Part shown: positions 36,137-39,160 of the stretch, one piece after another
Layout of the letters: each line of letters starts with the position of its first letter
How positions within the stretch are numbered: the stretch's first letter is position 1
DNA from: Rhodococcoides corynebacterioides
GTDB lineage: Bacteria > Actinomycetota > Actinomycetes > Mycobacteriales > Mycobacteriaceae
Reading direction: 5' to 3'
Assembly: GCF_019834675.1 (NCBI RefSeq)
Contig: NZ_JABUBU010000026.1
Location: 1-39,160, forward strand
DNA: 39,160 nucleotides
Made by a program: the position numbers and the translations under genes
The notes under the pieces: generated by a model
Database searches by the model: none
The model's input: only the letters and a program-made list of their open reading frames with translations
What the model was told of the DNA's origin: nothing

Positions 36137-39072
36137 TCGCCCACCGCCTCGTCCGAGAGCGACAACAGGGACCGCAGCTCGCCGGTCGAGAGCTCGGTGA
36201 TCCAGTTCTCCCCCGCCCCCACCGCCATGTCCGCGAGACCGGCCTTGCCGGTGAGGATCTCGTCGATCCGCTCCTCCACGGTTCCCACGCAGACGAGTTT
36301 GCGCACCTGGACGTCCCGGCGCTGGCCGATGCGGAAGGCCCGGTCGGTCGCCTGGTTCTCCACCGCCGGGTTCCACCACCGGTCGAGGTGGACCACGTGG
36401 TTGGCCGCCGTGAGCGTCAGCCCGGTGCCACCCGCCTTCACGGTGGCCAGCAGGATCGGCGGCCCGTCGCTCGACTGGAAGCGGGCCACCATCTCGTCCC
36501 GTCCCCGCTTGCGCACCCCGCCGTGCAGGAACGGCACCTCGACCCCGAAACGGTCCTCCAGATACGGCACCACCAGTCGCCCGAAGGCGGCGAACTGCGT
36601 GAAGACCAAAGCCTTCTCCCCGTCAGCGAGCACGGAGTCGAGGATGTCCTCGACCAGTGCCACCTTGCCCGAGCGGTGACGACCGCGGCGCAGCACGGTC
36701 GACCCGTCCGCGAGGAAGTGGGCGGGGTGGTTGCACACCTGCTTGAGCCGGGTCAGCGCGGCGAGGACGGCGCCCTTGCGCTCCATCCCCTCCGCGTCGT
36801 CGATCTGCCGCATCGTCTCGTCGACCACTGCCTGGTACAGACTCGCCTGCTCGGCCGTGAGGTTGGTGCGGACCGTCATCTCGAACTTCTCGGGCAGATC
36901 CGCGATGACCGTCCGGTCCGTCTTGACCCGCCGCAGCACGAACGGTGCCGTGAGGGAACGCAATCGGGCCAGGGCGTGCTGATCGCCCTCGCGCTCGATC
37001 GGCACCGCGAACCGTGCCCGGAACACCGCCGCGCCGCCGAGCAACCCCGGATTGCAGAAGTCGACGATCGAGCGCAGCTCCTCGAGCCGGTTCTCCACCG
37101 GCGTTCCCGTCAGCGCGATCCGGTGCTCGGCCGGGACGGCGCGCGCCGCCCGCGCCTGCGCGGTACCGCTGTTCTTGATGTGCTGGGCCTCGTCCAGGAC
37201 CACCCGCCGCCACCGGGCGGCGGCGAGCGCCGAGACGTCGCGGGCCAGGAGGGCGTACGTGGTGACGACGACGTCGGACGACGCGATCACCGCCTGCAGG
37301 TCCTCCCCCGTGACCCGACCGGCACCGTGATGCACGTGGACGGTCAGATCGGGCACGAACGTCGCCGCCTCCCGAGCCCAGTTGCCGACCACCGACATCG
37401 GTGCCACCACGAGCGTCGGTCGCCGGTCCTGCGCCGGCGTCGCCGCCCGCTCCGATCCGAGCAGCACCAGGATCTGCACGGTCTTCCCCAGACCCATGTC
37501 GTCGGCGAGGATCGCGCCGAGTCCGAGCGAACTCATGAACGCGAGCCACCGCACGCCGCGCTCCTGATAGGGCCGCAACGTCGCGCGCACCGACGACGGG
37601 ATCTCGACCGGCTCGGGCCGCCGGTCGCTGTCGAGCAGCGCGGCGACCCACCCGGTGGCGGCGACGTCCGTGACCGGGACGGGAGGCGGCTCGGACGCCG
37701 CCAGCTGTCCGAGCGCCGACGCCAACGGGACCGAGGTCGGCGCCCGGTGCCGCTCCACGTAGTCGATGGCCCGAGCCAGCACGGCGCCGTCCGCATGGAC
37801 CCACTTGCCGCGCACCCGCACCAGGTCGGCCTTCGACGACGCCAGGCGGGCCATCTCCTCCGCGGACAGCACCATGTCGCCGACCGCGACCTGCCAGTCG
37901 TACTCCACCAACCGGTCGAGCCCCACGGCGGAGTCCTTGGTGGTCGGCGACGGCGGCGCGTCCACGGTCAGCCGCATCGAGGTCTCGACGCGGGCCCACT
38001 CCCGCGGCAGGAGCACGTCGACTCCCACGCTCTGCACGGCGCGCACACCGGAGACGACGAAGTCCAGCACCATCTCGGTCGGCAACAGCAGGTCCACCGA
38101 GCCCGGCGCGGTGACGGCGCGGGCGAGCGGTGGGTAGGCCCCGGCGGCCTCCGCCAGGGCCCGGAGCGCGCCGCGGAACTTCTCGGTGTCGGCCACCCCC
38201 GCACCCGGCCGAAGCGAGACCGGTTGCGGCGCTTCGCCGTCCGGTCGCACCAGCACCTGGAGGCGCCACAGGGCGGACGGCGTGCGGTTCTCGCCGTCGG
38301 GCGCGGCGCGCGCGTCGCCTCCGTCGTGCTGGTCGTCGTACTGGTCGAGGTCCTGATCGAGATCGTCGGGCTCGACCAGCCGCAGGACCAGGGTGGCGTC
38401 GTCGCCCCGCAGACTGTCCCGCCACCGATCGAGGGCCTGCTCGGATCGAGTCGATCCGTCCTCGTACGGCTCCTCCTCCACCAGCGCCACGAGCAACGGA
38501 TGGTGGACGTCCGGCCGGCCGAGGACGTGGCGCACGACCGGGTCCGTGAGCTCGGCGATCAGGTCGTCGAGCACCACGGCGGGGTCGCCCTCGGCGCGCT
38601 GGACCGGCGGCATGGCGGCCAGCAGCTCGGCGCGCCACCCGCGTTGATGCTCGTCGCCGAGCAGCCGCCACCGCAGCCACCACCGGTTCTCGAGCCGCAC
38701 CTGGTGGGGCACCACCCGACCGGCCCGCGCCCACCGCTCGAGCCCCCGCGTCACCGCGGCGAGGTACCGCAGGTCGCCGGACAGGGCGGGGTGCACCAGC
38801 GGCACCCGGCGCAACAGATCCGCCGCCTCCATCGGCGCGAGTGCGGCCGCCGGCACGGCCTCCACGCGGTCCGCCGCACCGGCGGCCGCGGGCATGGTCA
38901 CGGACGCGGTGTGTCGCAGACGCCGGGCCATCACCCGGGCGAGGAAGGGCGGCAGATCGTCGTGGCCCTCCCCACCGTCCCCCGCGAGCCCGTCCCCGTC
39001 CGACACCGCACGGTCCTGCCACAGCAGCAGCCCCGATCCGGGGGTCCAGAGTCCGTGGAGCACGAGGTCCAT
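36133..39072 (-). CDS. SNF2/SWI2-family DNA helicase (HelZ-like)
   Basis: The 979-residue product has a poorly conserved N-terminal half (1-490) that includes the SNF2_N-associated bacterial domain and an Asp-rich stretch (EPDDLDQDLDQYDDQHD, near 234-250). The C-terminal half is the SNF2 ATPase: Walker A ADDMGLGKT (523-531), DEAQ box (VVLDEAQHIKNS, 627-630), LTGTPVENRLEEL, a helicase C domain with KALVFTQF, and motif VI QATDRAFRIGQ (907-917). It resembles mycobacterial HelZ (Rv2101). SNF2 proteins translocate on duplex DNA; bacterial ones help transcription recycling, repair or defence. The ATG at 39072 (MDLVLHGLW) was preferred to GTG 39093 because HelZ relatives begin MLVLHG. Confidence 0.93.
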   Translation of the reverse strand: MDLVLHGLWTPGSGLLLWQDRAVSDGDGLAGDGGEGHDDLPPFLARVMARRLRHTASVTMPAAAGAADRVEAVPAAALAPMEAADLLRRVPLVHPALSGDLRYLAAVTRGLERWARAGRVVPHQVRLENRWWLRWRLLGDEHQRGWRAELLAAMPPVQRAEGDPAVVLDDLIAELTDPVVRHVLGRPDVHHPLLVALVEEEPYEDGSTRSEQALDRWRDSLRGDDATLVLRLVEPDDLDQDLDQYDDQHDGGDARAAPDGENRTPSALWRLQVLVRPDGEAPQPVSLRPGAGVADTEKFRGALRALAEAAGAYPPLARAVTAPGSVDLLLPTEMVLDFVVSGVRAVQSVGVDVLLPREWARVETSMRLTVDAPPSPTTKDSAVGLDRLVEYDWQVAVGDMVLSAEEMARLASSKADLVRVRGKWVHADGAVLARAIDYVERHRAPTSVPLASALGQLAASEPPPVPVTDVAATGWVAALLDSDRRPEPVEIPSSVRATLRPYQERGVRWLAFMSSLGLGAILADDMGLGKTVQILVLLGSERAATPAQDRRPTLVVAPMSVVGNWAREAATFVPDLTVHVHHGAGRVTGEDLQAVIASSDVVVTTYALLARDVSALAAARWRRVVLDEAQHIKNSGTAQARAARAVPAEHRIALTGTPVENRLEELRSIVDFCNPGLLGGAAVFRARFAVPIEREGDQHALARLRSLTAPFVLRRVKTDRTVIADLPEKFEMTVRTNLTAEQASLYQAVVDETMRQIDDAEGMERKGAVLAALTRLKQVCNHPAHFLADGSTVLRRGRHRSGKVALVEDILDSVLADGEKALVFTQFAAFGRLVVPYLEDRFGVEVPFLHGGVRKRGRDEMVARFQSSDGPPILLATVKAGGTGLTLTAANHVVHLDRWWNPAVENQATDRAFRIGQRRDVQVRKLVCVGTVEERIDEILTGKAGLADMAVGAGENWITELSTGELRSLLSLSDEAVGE

Positions 39073-39124
39073 GAAAGCACCGCCGTCCGACACGGCGATC
39101 GACGAGCCTGTCGGTGGCGGCGGG

Positions 39125-39160
39125 CATACTGCGCGACGTGTTCACCCCGCCCCGCCGCCC
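39125..39160 (+). CDS. Possible start of a leaderless gene running off the window
   Basis: CATACT (39125-39130) resembles a -10 element and lies seven bases before a GTG at 39138, the spacing of a leaderless transcript. The frame reads MFTPPRR and then leaves the window. It is divergent from the SNF2 gene. Too little is visible to say what it encodes, and the 7 codons could be chance. Confidence 0.3.

Noticed and set aside
33593..36679. 1028-codon open frame on the plus strand
   Set aside because: It is antisense to mmsA, the SWIM protein and part of the helicase, all of which have clear motifs on the other strand; high GC makes such frames common.

Overview
The window is high-GC chromosomal DNA from a member of the order Mycobacteriales outside Mycobacterium itself, most likely Rhodococcus or a close relative. 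The evidence is gene order (16S rRNA, murA, a PduO adenosyltransferase, DUF2550, atpCDGAHFEB, atpI, wecA, sua5, prmC, prfA, rpmE, rho, thrB, hom, lysA, argS), which is the M. tuberculosis Rv1292-Rv1315/rrs block read backwards. MurA carries the mycobacterial-type Asp117. However, the ATP synthase delta subunit is a separate protein of about 272 residues, not the b-delta fusion of mycobacteria. This identification is inference from protein similarity and synteny recalled from memory; no search was run.

Layout. Positions 1-600 hold the first 24 bases of a 16S gene (minus strand) and its leader with two candidate promoters. Positions 600-2830 hold a divergent pair, an FMN split-barrel protein and a MocR/PdxR-type regulator, placed between murA and the rRNA operon. 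Positions 2891-5234 hold murA, a divergent cobalamin adenosyltransferase gene and a DUF2550 membrane protein. Positions 5270-13107 are the complete F1Fo ATP synthase operon. Positions 13118-17082 (wecA, sua5, prmC, prfA) serve cell-wall linker synthesis, tRNA t6A modification and translation termination. rpmE and rho follow as separate units with hairpins and promoters. Positions 20087-25452 are a tightly coupled argS-lysA-hom-thrB operon that lacks the thrC gene usually found between hom and thrB.

From 25.5 kb the window becomes accessory: a coupled pair of membrane-anchored DUF3105 and DUF305 proteins, tRNA-Arg(CCG), an alpha/beta hydrolase, a secreted protein of unknown function and a divergent MarR regulator. 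Positions 29818-35302 are a five-gene operon (mmsA, acyl-CoA dehydrogenase, HIBCH, mmsB, enoyl-CoA hydratase) that encodes every step from isobutyryl-CoA to propionyl-CoA in valine breakdown. It is preceded by a promoter with a palindrome between its -35 and -10. The window ends with a SWIM zinc-finger protein coupled to a SNF2 helicase, and the first bases of a possible leaderless gene on the plus strand.

Most of the window is core genome. The most interesting signals are small: a promoter shared by murA and the adenosyltransferase with overlapping -10 elements, a probable CTG start for atpB, the missing thrC, a repeat-bearing disordered domain in Rho, a 17-bp tandem array at the end of prmC, and three candidate operators. 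No CRISPR array, insertion sequence or prophage was seen, and I did not find a clearly new multi-gene system.
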